DNA of 64,000 bases from Fasciola hepatica. Lineage: Eukaryota; Platyhelminthes; Trematoda; Plagiorchiida; Fasciolidae. Position numbers and translations under genes: made by a program. Under the pieces are notes generated by a model, which saw only the letters and a program-made list of their open reading frames with translations, made no database searches and was not told the origin of the DNA. Location of the stretch: the NCBI GenBank assembly GCA_948099385.1, contig CANUEZ040000028.1, positions 3,534,001 to 3,598,000 of the forward strand, written 5' to 3'. Shown piece by piece: positions 46,501 to 57,184 of the stretch. Within the stretch, counting starts at the first letter, position 1, and each line of letters begins with the position of its first letter.

Positions 46501-47445
46501 ATCAACAAGCCTAGGAGGGCACCGGTGAAGGAGAACCGAATGATCACGCTGAATCCAGTTATGGCCTACGATTTGCCATGCGTCCGTGGGAAGCTTTAAC
46601 GGCAAAATTTATCGGACTTCGCTGAACATCCAGTAATTCTGCTAAACTAGTATCTTGTAACGGATCCGATTGTTAGATATTATCACTTGCTGGAGAGCAA
46701 CATTGGTTATATGTGAGGGCCAGCTAAGATTCGCCTAAGGTTTTCGATTTTGTTAGGCAGAGCTGCACTTCGTCTGGTAATTGGTGAATGTTGAGCGTGA
46801 AGGAGGCAGTCGGCTCTACCACATCACCAACGGAGGGCTGCCTCACTATCAGGACGTACCTGCTTCTCTGGGCATGCCTTTGCTAATGTTGGTGTTAGCC
46901 TATCTGGTCCCATTTGTGTTTGCTCATTTAAGCGCCCAAACATCGAGGTTGTGTTTATCGAAGTAAATCATTTTCTCACTACGGACTCCTTCATCCAGGC
47001 ACAAGTTAGGTTCATGGCCTGGAGAGGGCTGCCAAAATGTAAAACGTCGAGATCTTGGCAGCATTTTTAAAGGAGCACGAGATGCGCTACGTCTCGGTCT
47101 CCGTGACATATCACAGGTTATAGTTGGCCATTTTCCTTGGAATGTGAGGTGGGGCGGCATTTTGTCCCACCCGATCTGAGTCAACAGAGGGGCTTTTGGG
47201 AGTGTTTTATACGGTCGGCTCGAGGAACATTACGAGCAATTGCCAACAGTTACTGCGTGACGGACGAGGCTGTTCCAGCATTTCTGGCCGAAGTGGACAG
47301 AATAATTAAAAATAGACACTCGCTTCCTTTGGCGGAGAAAGTTAGCGGTTTGAATGTTGTCACGCCGTTTGAGATCCTATCACTGACAGGTGACGGAACC
47401 CTGAAGGATCGCATAGATTTTCCTCTGCTTTGTATGGGGCTTTGA
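43544..47445 (+). pseudogene. Old BEL/Pao copy G, gag to integrase
   Basis: A heavily decayed BEL/Pao element, different from the A/B/C family, readable in order on the plus strand. Gag: DQIDLSIPDDSQGLVHLFRL (43.6 kb). Protease-RT join: SFLVGLCALEAHWNIW then TPLGWVLRGLL (44.4-44.5 kb). RT: DSLRFLWWPEEDSLKKSLEY then LNVHPFGPVSLLF (45.2 kb), with the catalytic box eroded to NLDD. RNase H: PRLEFSAAA region (45.8-45.9 kb). Integrase: HLSAQTSRLC, DSFIQAQVRFMAWRGLP, then RGFWECFIRSARGTLRAIAN and DRIIKNRHSLPL (46.9-47.4 kb). Many frameshifts. It keeps the Trp after EAH that the A/B/C family has lost to TGA. Confidence 0.75.
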
Positions 47446-47912
47446 GGGAGGGTTCACTTGCTAGCAGACACCTTTTTAAAGCGATGGAAAGTGGAATAAT
47501 TGTCATCGGTGAAGAGAAAGGCACGGATGGTCCACTGTCAAGAAAAACTCAGAGTAAACTGATCCGGAATCGGTAGTTACGTATGGTTTCCATGGAACTG
47601 ACTAATAGTAATGTCCAAAGTCAGCAATGGTTCGTCTGCTACGTAGTTGACTTAATTACCCAACCAAAAAGCTTACTGACAGTAAATCCTTAAAAATATG
47701 CCTTGTTCTTTACCTATAGATGCTCACTTCTACTTAATTCTCCGGTTCCAGGCAAAAACTGCACGATCTCATCGTGCTTTCCTCGCACTTTTTTCCATAA
47801 ACTTGAGTCTTATCACGCAGATTATTATTCTTTCCTAACCTGGACTCAATGATCTGCGAACATGCTCAAAGTGTGTAAAGACCTCATTCCGCCCGGAATC
47901 CGTAAGCTTCTG
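47274..47912 (+). repeat. 639-bp segment with inverted near-identical copy at the right edge
   Basis: Reverse complement of 63362-64000 with no indel seen (positions sum to 111274) and only a few substitutions, for example at 47327. It covers the end of the BEL/Pao G integrase frame and its 3' untranslated part. The match stops at 47912, one base before the inverted-repeat unit at 47914; on the other side it runs past the window edge. Confidence 0.9.
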
Positions 47913-47913
47913 G

Positions 47914-48388
47914 TAATAGCTAGCTTACCATTCAATAAATCTTATTGAATACCGGAGATACTCAAGTCAGAGAACAGTCTACTCCCGTGTTTCCCTCCAT
48001 CTGCACGAACTCTGGTTTCTCAAGTACATCTCGATCGATAGCCTTGATAGTTCCTTCTAAGTTAAACGTACTTCAGTTATAATGATAATGACGATAGTAC
48101 TCACAATATTATAGATGGTGTATTTCTGGACCGGGATCAAGAAACATGCACAGGGCAAGATCACGAAATGCAGCGTCGCACAAAAGAATAAGGTATTCAC
48201 AAATTTCAAAGGTCGAGTTAGTAAATTCCAGTAACTCTACGATAGGACCAGGCAGTGTTTAAATAACTAAAGTGAGGACGGTTAAAGCTGAGAGTACGAA
48301 GGGGTTTCGGTTTCGAGGACAGGGCGTGGGGTGTCAGTCCTCAAAACAAAAGCGGACAAATTTGAAATTTGGCGGCCAATTCGACTGT
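47914..48388 (+). repeat. Left arm of ~475-bp inverted repeat
   Basis: Reverse-complement match to 52748-53219 over the full length, with a few substitutions and about 3 bp of length difference. It begins with a small hairpin (ATTCAATAA...TTATTGAAT, 47928-47948). The match weakens but continues for some 30 bp past the inner end. Confidence 0.88.
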
Positions 48389-48889
48389 GCGCGCGATAAT
48401 GCATGCGCATCTCGGAGAACTGTGCAGCGGGAGGCATCCGCAGAGGATACAACTCACGACTACTGATAACGGCTGTAGGAGTGTCCATGGTACATGAGGT
48501 ATACGTACATTTTTGTGCAGTGATCTGACGGCATTATAAGTACGTAAGTAAATTTTCCCTAAACAATGGAGAAAGCCAAGCTGTGCCGGAGTGCGTGCTT
48601 GACGGAATGATATGTGGTTATTAAATTTATGTATAAGGTATGGGGGTCATTCATTTGTGTATATGTATAAATAAATCATATATGCGTAAGATACATCCAA
48701 GTCCTACTCGTACATGATTTATAAGCGTATGTACACATATCAGTGATACACACACGCATATGTGTATATATATGTCTCGAGTGTTATTCTGTTGCTGAAG
48801 TCCTATGGCATCTCACTGCTTAAAATAGGGCTCAAGGTGCGCCTGAATTCTGCAGCTTATTATGTAGGTGGGACTTCATGGATCTTCAC

Positions 48890-49030
48890 CGATTACAGGT
48901 ATGTGTACATATATATGTACATGCATATATATAGAAGTATATATGTGTATTTGTACAAATGTGTATATACGTGTATGTATACTTATATATATGTATACAT
49001 ATATGTGTATTTACGTGCGTATGTTTACAT
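48890..49030. repeat. Degenerate TATA/TATG-rich low-complexity tract
   Basis: Alternating pyrimidine-purine sequence made of TATATG, TACATA and TGTATA units. Reading frames across it (Tyr/Ile/Val-rich) are composition artefacts. A related short tract is at 48720-48780. Confidence 0.85.
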
Positions 49031-49879
49031 AAACGGAGGAAAGTCCTACAATTCCTCCTCGATGTTATACTGCGGAATGCAAAGCAGGTGGTTTTTTTTC
49101 TTGTGTGCAGTTATGACGTTTAATTTAAATGTTTCATCCGGTAAATCTCACGGGAAGGAGCAGCCCCGTTCACCAAGGCGGTATCAATCATAGAGCAAAG
49201 CTATTTACTCCCCAGAGTTCATGGCAAGTGCTAAGGCCGTCAAGGCAACTGGTTGTGCTGGAAAGGGAACAGTCCTAGGTCGATACAATACCCATGGCGA
49301 ACCCTTCAATCGGCATATGGAAAGGGGAACAAACCGAGAGCTCCAACTACTGCCGGGAGACAATAAGAAGTCGTTAATATTTGCCCAAAGGTTTCTTTAT
49401 TCTAACAAAATGAGCAAAGACACTGGAAAAGTGCTCTCTGGGACACCTTTCTTCGGAACAACTATGAGACATCCTCATCAGAGTCTCAAGTGTTCCCTAA
49501 CAATCCTGGGCAGCGCAAACTAATGCAATATGAAATATGTTATGTTTAAAATAATAAGTATAACACTGTAGCAATTAATATGAAATGCATTGTGAGAATA
49601 CGATCATATAAATAATAATCAAATATGCAGCGTGAAATGTAATTATGGAGGTAATAATAAATATATACAAATCTAATCTCCTGCTAATCAACTGCAAATA
49701 GTAACCAAGCTCTGTGTGTTGTTCATAACGGAATGCCTCCGTTGTACTTAGGCCCCTACAGAGAAGTCATCCATCACAGGAGTCGATCACTGTGCGGGAA
49801 GCGAGTTATTACCGTTCAAAGCCAGCAACGGAAGGGCGCTATATCACATAGTGTAGATGTTCAACAAACCGCTGAGAGC

Positions 49880-50060
49880 CAGCCCGGAAAGCCTTGTGGT
49901 TGAGGTGTTCGATTCAGAATCTTTCGCCCCGGGCTTGAATCCCCTTGAGGGCTCTGTGGATGTGCACTGCTGATGATTCCCAACAAGGATGAAACGGCTG
50001 TACAATGCTACCATGGTTTTCAATGGTGAGCTGAGCCTTGGAGCTGCATGATGAATCACA
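49880..50060 (+). repeat. tRNA-headed SINE-like repeat with hammerhead core
   Basis: An A-box-like element at 49897-49907 (TGGTTGAGGTG fits the consensus exactly) and a weaker B-box-like element at 49931-49942 (GGGCTTGAATCC) mark a tRNA-derived head. A hammerhead ribozyme core follows, then a tail containing CCATGGTTTTCAATGGTGAG. This order (tRNA head, short spacer, hammerhead, tail) is that of schistosome SM-alpha-type SINEs. It encodes no protein and would rely on a LINE for copying. Confidence 0.75.
49958..50012 (+). ncRNA. Hammerhead ribozyme, variant core
   Basis: The core CTGATGA is at 49970-49976 and GAAAC at 49991-49995. Between them helix II can form UCC/GGA, but the usual G-C pair next to the core is replaced by U and U. 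A minimal helix III (C-GGCU-G) follows GAAA, then GTA as the cleavage triplet ending at 50002. Helix I forms between GTGCACTG upstream and CAATGCTAC downstream with one mismatch and one bulge. This minimal type I layout matches the schistosome class. Activity is probably reduced by the helix II change. Confidence 0.72.
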
Positions 50061-50585
50061 TTATGTAATGGTAAATGTCAAATGAGCACATATAAAATTA
50101 TCTATCATCACACTTGCTGAATAAGATGACGTCAGTTGATCCACCAATCCCCTGTGGCACCAAACATCAGGCGAACATTTTACGCCTTTTCGCACGGAAA
50201 GCTACTGAATTAAATAGTATTTTACACGAGCGAACTCTGTCAGATCCAGATCACTTCAGTCTCCCCGTCCTAGAGGGGAAGAACCTTGGCGACCCTTCGA
50301 TCTAACTGAGGGTAAACTGTGAGCCGGCCACCTTTAGCCCAACCAATTCCAAGTGACCTCGGTCATCTAGGAGACCATGCAGGGTTGCCACAGTCCACCT
50401 GCCGCGCCCGTGGGGAGACCCATGCACAAGGTGCTCAGCAATCTCCTAGTCGACCCTCCCCCAGGGGTCCTATGTGCATTGCCGGGATGCGCATGAATAA
50501 ACTGCAGGAGAGGAGAAAAGGTGTTTTAAAATGTTGTTCTACGCATGTTGCATGGAAACATAAGAGTGCACGTACATAAGTTACA
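50060..50585. other. Unassigned
   Basis: No gene or RNA recognised between the hammerhead repeat and the coding fossil. Confidence 0.4.
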
Positions 50586-51280
50586 TCATACTGACAAACA
50601 GTGATCACTCAAGTAAGTAACTCCGTTCCGATAGTTGGCGCACTGTTGGCGGATCCAGCTACCACAGGTGGAGTATTGCCCCCAGAAGGTATCTTCGTCC
50701 AAGTCAGCCGGTGGGTCTTCTATTCGACAAACACTGCACACTTTCTGAAGTATTGGAGATTGCTCAAAGACCATACGTCTCCTTCTCTTGGTATTCCCAT
50801 ATCGGGCCGAGGTAATGATGTCGAAGCTTCTGAACTGTACAAGTTTCACCAGGTCTAAAACTACTGCTATTTCGTATTCGTCAGTTTTTCTTACCTCAAT
50901 GACTGCCCAACTTTTTGTAGAGGGAGGCTCTGTCACGTTTTTGGGTGTGCTTGGACGTGGTCCCACAGGTCCCTCCAAAAGGGGAACCCACTTCTCCTTG
51001 AAATTATTCTCAAGCACCGTAAAACAGCACCATCTTTGACTAGATCAATAGCAGCCTTAGTTTTTCTATCAAAACAGCTAGTTTTCATTTCTTTACTGGA
51101 CCCGATGACTGCAGCTAAGTCCCTCAGTTGCGAGAAGAACTGCGTAATATTTTGGCACCCCAAGCAAACTGAGACAACAACAACGTCTCTGGCAATATCC
51201 CCACCTAACGACAGTTTCTTTATTGGAGTTAATTTTTGCGTTTCCTCCACAATGACTGCAGGCATTATTGCTAGATGCAC
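50586..51280 (-). pseudogene. Coding fossil with damaged PHD-like C-terminus
   Basis: Two overlapping minus-strand frames (51280-50933 and 51017-50586) look like one protein split by a frameshift. The first has VEETQKLTPIKKLSLGGDI. The second ends with KVCSVCRIEDPPADLDEDTF and CGSWIRQQC, resembling a PHD or treble-clef finger in which one Cys has become Tyr and the His has become Arg. Some DDE transposases end in such a finger, so this may be the end of a transposase for the inverted-repeat unit. No DDE motif could be recognised upstream, and the family stays open. Confidence 0.4.
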
Positions 51281-52440
51281 GTTTTGGACAAACCTTTACC
51301 GCCCCAACGGCCCAGAGTAAGCCGAGTCGTGTCCCACCTCATGACCCGAGCTACTGCAATGGAGTGGCTTCACGGTAATGGCCATTGCGCATAAAAACGC
51401 TCGAGGAAACTGGCGTGGAGCCCAAGCTTACCATTGCTGCAAGCACTGCTGCAGTGAACGGTCCAGTAGCCCTCCATTAGGTTCACGGACCTAATTATAT
51501 ATGCATTAATTTTCTGTTTACCAGCAGAAGGTGCGTGAACTCATAACCTGCTGAGAAATCCAGCATAATCCCCCATACAGGATCTCACCCTCAATGAACC
51601 CAACAGGAGTTCGCCTAAACTTTGACGCCTGTCCTCATCAAAATCGCCAGTACTCTTTAAAATGCGTACAAACATATCCACTGGTTAGCATCTCGCCCAT
51701 AGGTCCGATTTCAACTGTCCATTTTTTCACCTCAACCTGATTAGTTCGAATCCTGTCCAGATTGAAGGCCCATCTAACACCGTAAAAGGGCCACATCACT
51801 CATACGGTAGTCAAATTCATTCACGATTCCTCACGGCTGCCGCACACCGACCGCCAATAGCTCCCTTGAACCTGTCTAACAGTTCTTCCGTCAGAGCTAA
51901 TATAAGACCGCGCATCCAGAGAAATGTGCGACATTCGTCAATAAAAGACAAGCCGCCGTTATTTTGAAAAAATGCAGCCTCATGTCTTGAAGTGCTTGAA
52001 GGCAGCAAAAGCTATACTCGAATCCAGATAACACTCCCACAATGCATGGTACTGGGCCATAATTCTGTTTGATGTGACGGTTTTGGCATTGACAGAACCG
52101 CTTAACCGGTTTCTCATTTCTCTCACAGTACGCAGGTAGCTTGTGCCATTCTCGTTTGGAAGAGCAGTAAACAAAAGACCTACCCAAACCACTTTCGTCG
52201 ATCAACATTGCTTGCCACTATATATATCCCCACCTTTCAGATGATGTGCTGCTTTATCCAAGAGGACACCATGAAACTTATTTATCAATGAAATAACTGT
52301 TCGCGGAACGTAGAAAGCGGAACGGGCAACTCCGTCACGCGAAACTACTCTCAGCATACTATTGCCCTCTCATCAAGTAAACTTCTCTGTTGATAAACTA
52401 TTCCGTCACGCAATTACTTGCGATTAGTGTGCCGGACAGA
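51281..52440. other. Unassigned; possible upstream part of the fossil
   Basis: Minus-strand frames at 52208-51897 (MLIDESGLGRSFVYCSSKRE ...) and 52008-51817 are open but carry no motif I recognise. They may be the eroded N-terminal part of the protein ending at 50586. Confidence 0.35.
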
Positions 52441-52655
52441 TGAATATTTGTTTTGCTGACTGTCTTTCGGACTCCACCATTCACGCGCAAACCTCAGGTC
52501 ATCCGACCAACCGGCACTCGGAAGCTCCAGACTCGAGTTTCGCTCTTATTAGAGCTCATCGGTGGTGCATATCCTCTGCTACACCCAGGGTTTGAACTCG
52601 GGCCCTTTCGCCTAGAGGGCGTGTGTGTTACCACTGCGCCACCCCACTCCCGTCC
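52441..52655 (-). repeat. Second tRNA-headed repeat with hammerhead core
   Basis: On the minus strand an A-box-like element (TGGCGCAGTGG, 52641-52631) and a good B-box-like element (GTTCAAACC, 52597-52589) form a tRNA-like head. A hammerhead follows at once, and then a tail with TGCCGGTTGGTCGGATGACC. The layout matches the plus-strand repeat at 49.9 kb, but the sequences differ, so these are two subfamilies. It lies directly inside the right arm of the inverted-repeat pair. Confidence 0.75.
52515..52572 (-). ncRNA. Hammerhead ribozyme, well-formed helix II
   Basis: Reading the minus strand: core CCGATGA (52562-52556; the consensus CTGATGA has T at the second place), helix II GCTC/GAGC closed by a TAATAA loop, GAAAC (52541-52537), minimal helix III C-TCGA-G, and cleavage triplet GTC ending at 52530. 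Helix I pairs CCA with TGG next to the core, then GC with GC across an A-A mismatch. Everything fits a minimal type I hammerhead except the T-to-C change in the core, which should weaken cleavage. Confidence 0.78.
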
Positions 52656-52747
52656 GGACTGATCCGAATTGCCAAGGTAAGCTTGTTCAGATGTCGACCT
52701 CCAGGACAGCCAGAAACCCCCGACAGCGCAAGCTTCATCGCACGTAC

Positions 52748-53219
52748 AGTCGAATTGGCCGCCAAATTTCAAATTTGTCCGCTTTTGTTTTGAGGACTGA
52801 CACCCCACGCCCTGTCCTCGAAACCGAAACCCCTTCGTACTCTCAGCTTTACCGTCCTCACTTTAGTTATTTAAACACTGCCTGGTCCTATCGTAGAGTT
52901 ACTGGAATTTACTAACTCGACCTTTGAAAATTGTGAATACCTTATTCTTTTGTGCGACGCTGCATTTCGTGATCTTGCCCTGTGCATGTTTCTTGATCCC
53001 AGTCCAGAAATACACCATCTATAATATTGTGAGTACTATCGTCATTATCATTATAACTGAAGTACGTTTAACTTAGAAGGAACTATCAAGGCTATCGATC
53101 GAGATGTACTTGAGAAACCAGAGTTCGTGCAGATGGAGGGAAACACGGGAGTAGACTGTTCTCTGACTTGAGTATCTCCGGTATTCAATAAGATTTATTG
53201 AATGGTAAGCTAGCTATTA
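52748..53219 (-). repeat. Right arm of ~475-bp inverted repeat
   Basis: Reverse complement of 47914-48388, ending at the GCTAGCTATTA terminus. On this side the repeat leads inward straight into the tRNA-headed hammerhead repeat after about 90 bp. Confidence 0.88.
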
Positions 53220-56200
53220 TCATAGTTTATCGAATAGCCGAATTTTTTTCTTTTATCTGAAAAATCACCACTTTTGTGCTGCAAAACACGACAACATTCG
53301 TGTGTGGAATGGCTCGAAGACAGAACCAAGTGCGATCATTGAAGAAGGCTGAAGTATAGACAGAGAACTGCTTTCTAACAGCCAAAATTTAGTGCATGTG
53401 ATGGACTAAACTAGGGCCTGCATCAGAAGGGAGGTAACTCGATACACATCTATTAGCATCTATCAAGTGGTGTCCTAAATTGAACCCCATGTTTCAGAAG
53501 CTGATTTTATAGTTTCATCAGGACCTGATATCTGGATGTTATGGAAGGTGAAGCCTCTTCCGTTGGGCGGCCGCAGGTTTCACGCCCCTACCGAAACATG
53601 GAATGAAGTCAAAATGGGTCAGCCATATCACCAGCTTCGTGGCAACACGGCAGCTTGGAGGAGTGGGTTAAACATAATAATGTAAGTATGCTGGGGAAAC
53701 AAAACTGTGAGAGTTTTTATTAATTCGTATGCCTATCTCTGCTTTGGCGTCCACTTCATCCCACTGGCCGTCAACTCTGTCGTAGGAAAGAACCACAGCC
53801 GTGGATTTTCCTAACAGTGCCGCGGAACGACGCAGTATCCATTCATTCGGGGGCACCAAAGCAAGCTCCTTGGGAAGCTAAACACAAAGTTCGGTTAGGC
53901 ATGCCACAACCTGATTTCATTTGATAGGAATCACGTTCATCGAAAAACCAGTGCGCGCTGAGTCTACTCTTATGAAAATGGAATGCTGCATAAGTTAGTC
54001 CAAATAACCCGCAGGACCTAGCAAACTGGGTAATTGTTCACCCCGAGAAGCTGAATAAGCCCGTGAGATGTATGCCAAAGTCATGTGCTGATGATTATTT
54101 GGGAACAAGGTGACCACCTTTAAAAGGCTTTCCGAAAGGGATATGAGTCTTAAACAATGGCACACGGGTTTCGTCAGGTAAGTACTTCACGAACCGATTA
54201 TTACATCACGAAATGAGCAATCGTAATTTCCTCAATACTTCAGCTATGTTACCTTTACAGTTTCCCGATCTCGGTGGCCTGCTTGCAAAGGAACAAACTT
54301 TGTTTTGTTGCACGTTTTATAGAAATGGATCCACAAAACGAAAACATCGAATAAACGAAGGCTGACAAGTCGTTTAAGGTCCCAGATATGCTGCATCAAT
54401 ATTTTTGATTTAGAAACAGAAAATATGTGCGAAAGTCACACTTGACTGTACTCCTTCTTGGGTGGGCCATACAGAATAACCTTCGGAGGTGGCCGAAAGA
54501 ACGACTTCAACCACAACGTAAACCAAGGGAAAGTAGTGGAGTGACCGACGTTGTGCCCCACGGAACGAAACCGAAAGTCCTGGCCGTCAACTCCGACCGG
54601 AGATCTTATGTGAGCAGATAAATAAAAACGAGAACAAAGGTGAGGAGAAGATTGTAAATATCCCTCAAGATGGAAGTTTCCCAGAGGAATTTAATTCAAA
54701 AGTGATCACTTATAATGGCTCTTCAGCAGATGTTACTCACCTCGGCCGTAAGCTTATGAGTTTACCTGAAACCGGTTCTATTTACGCCAGCAGATTTGGT
54801 AGCAGTTACTCACCGATAGTAAACATTTCTGTCAGAAGAAAGATACCAAACTTGGTTTTGTGGTTTAACACCAGTGGATGAACTAGAGTCCACTGTGGTG
54901 ATTCTGTGGTTAATTTAGCTTACGAACTCCAGTCCAACACGAAGCTCATTTAGTCCGGCGTGTGGCCGACAACACGAAGTTAATTTTCAAACGGCAAAAG
55001 TTACGTGAACACAGTTAATAATAATAATAATAATAATAATTGTATATTTCGGATGCGCCCGAAGCATGCTAGAATGCATGATCAGATGATTATAGTGATG
55101 CCGGAATGACAATTCATAAAAGGGTACAACAAGTGCATGCAGAGTATCAGAGAGAGTGTTACAGTGAACTAAAACTGTAGTAATGCCCGGCAAATTTGAA
55201 GGTCAAGGTCGAATGATGTCAGTTGGTCTGGAGTACATGCATAAGTGGTATATGAAATAATTACCACTAGTGGAAATTCGAACATATTGAAAGGAAATGT
55301 TTTTGGTGCGCTACAGAATATGAGAGGCATATGGATAGAAATCTCGTCGAAGCGTTCGGTGAATTATTCACTTTACTACTACAGGCATGTCAAGAAGTAT
55401 TAACATGGAAATATTTCAGTCTGCAAAGATGGTAGTATATAAAGTGGTGGCTGTATACTGGAGGAATTATATATGTTGCAAACAATTGCGTATTTCTTGG
55501 GAGGGATACTACCAGAGTGATGGTGGCAGGGAACGGCCGGAGTAAAACAGGTGAGCGTGCTGCAAGTTGTTAACTTTATGTAGGGTTGGTATGAAATGTC
55601 AAAGCGGAAATGGAAGACCAATCAATATTGACCGTGTGGTTACATCCATTATACAGGTGTTCAGTTCTGCGAGAGGAAAGGTAAAGTAATCCACAGATAA
55701 GTGAACGTCAATAGATGAATGCTGTGTGGTATGTACCATGCAAAAATGACAGATCAATAAAACTGCACAGGTATATCGCGGGAAGCGGCCGTGGATCAAC
55801 GAATATAGAAATAAAATGTATCGGCCGGTGCAGATAGTGGCGTGATTTAGAGGCTGCATACGGGGTCAGTTTCGGTAATATAACACGAATGCAACATCTG
55901 GAAAATCAAAGGTCTCGATAACGGTGATGGTATAGTAAGTAGACGGTGAGTGTCACATTTCTAATGACCAATTTGACAGGTGTAACAAATGATGGGAACG
56001 GAGCGGCGATGCAGCATGGGAAGACGTTCAATCGTGGAGGGAACGCAGTGATCTACGGAGCCCGAACACTCGATGCAACAGCATTGCAGATGCGATCGGA
56101 TGGACCGATGAAGAGTGCAGGTAGTTACTAATTGCTTCGCTGCCCACTGGAGGACTACTGAAAGATATGTCAGCGCCGGACGTTTTTTTTTTGGTGACCG

Positions 56201-57184
56201 ATGAAGCAATGAACAGTGACAATAAAGGTGCCAGTGTTTGAACAGTATTAGCAGGTTCTAACACGGAACGGGCATAATGACATATGGGATTAAAATGAGT
56301 TGTATGAATGCAGTGAGATCGAGTAGTCCAGGTTCAAGAAGTCCGATGGCGGGAATCTTGGGGAAAGCGATCGTGAGACGGGCGAAAATGAAGTTGTGTG
56401 TAAATCTCGTTTGTCCTGTCCAGCAAGAGAGGGTCCAAGTTATTCCTGGGAAGTGGACGGCGACAATCGTCCTTAGGGTGCAGGTTCTGAAAACAAAACG
56501 GAGAGGGCTGCAGTCTGGCCATTCTACCAGCTGTGGGTTAGGGGAGAAAGACAGAACACCAATATCATGCCAGTAACAGAAATGGGTGGTCGCGACGTTG
56601 AGGTCTTGTTTTTTGGATTAAACAACATACGGAAAGCGGAGAAGACCGGTACTAGCGACTAATTCTTGTGAGGCTTAGTGAGAGTTACCAAAAAAGCAAG
56701 GAAGCGAGAATAGGCGACACTGGGGGCAAATACTTATGTGTAGTTCGACGAATGGTTTATGGAAGACCACATCGATTGTGGCGATTCGTTCATCAGAACG
56801 AGGCCTGGAATCTTGTGTTGAAATAGGGTCTCAATGAGTAAGTAGTTGAAGCGTGGATGAGACTGGTACCTTGAGGACCATATTATATATGCTGCTATGT
56901 ATTTTCTAGCATTATAAATGCTCTTATACCTGGCGGAAGCTGATAAAAAAAGAACCTAACCGACTATGGTAAAATCTGACAGCATGAAAAAAGAATCATC
57001 GGAGTAACGGTGGCCAGTAGGGGGTCGTGGTCAGAAGCGTTGAAAATAGGAAGTGGCTAGACAAACACGTGGAGTGTGCTGTTGACAGTCATCGAGTATA
57101 GGTTGGACTGCTTTTATTTGCTAACTATAATACAGAATGCTCCTTACAATCCGTTGGTACTGAACAAAGTTGTTAAGCTTTTGG
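53220..57184. other. Unassigned, AT-richer, no recognisable gene
   Basis: Nothing identifiable over about 4 kb except a (TAA)n tract at 55016-55040. Sequence right after that tract (GTATATTTCGG..., then GCATGATCAG) faintly resembles the interior of the 475-bp inverted repeats. The last ~70 bp is probably the 3' untranslated region of LINE F. Confidence 0.4.
55016..55040. repeat. (TAA)n microsatellite
   Basis: Eight TAA units, directly readable. Confidence 0.92.

Larger units (their letters stand above)
47914..53219. mobile_element. Candidate transposon bounded by ~475-bp inverted repeats
   Basis: Two inverted repeats (47914-48388 and 52748-53219) bound a 4.4-kb interior. The outermost bases are TAATAGCTAGC...GCTAGCTATTA, so a TA target duplication is possible, giving an element of 47916-53217. 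The interior holds two tRNA-like short repeats with hammerhead cores, a TATA-rich tract, and a minus-strand coding fossil with a damaged PHD-like end. Another reading is two independent copies of a 475-bp repeat that happen to face each other. The left end coincides with the break in the 639-bp repeat. Confidence 0.45.

Noticed and set aside
48762..49193. 143-codon Tyr/Val/Ile-rich frame
   Set aside because: Driven by the TATA/TGTA low-complexity tract.
54085..54125. Isolated CTGATGA at 54089
   Set aside because: No GAAAC at the right distance and no flanking helices; chance match.
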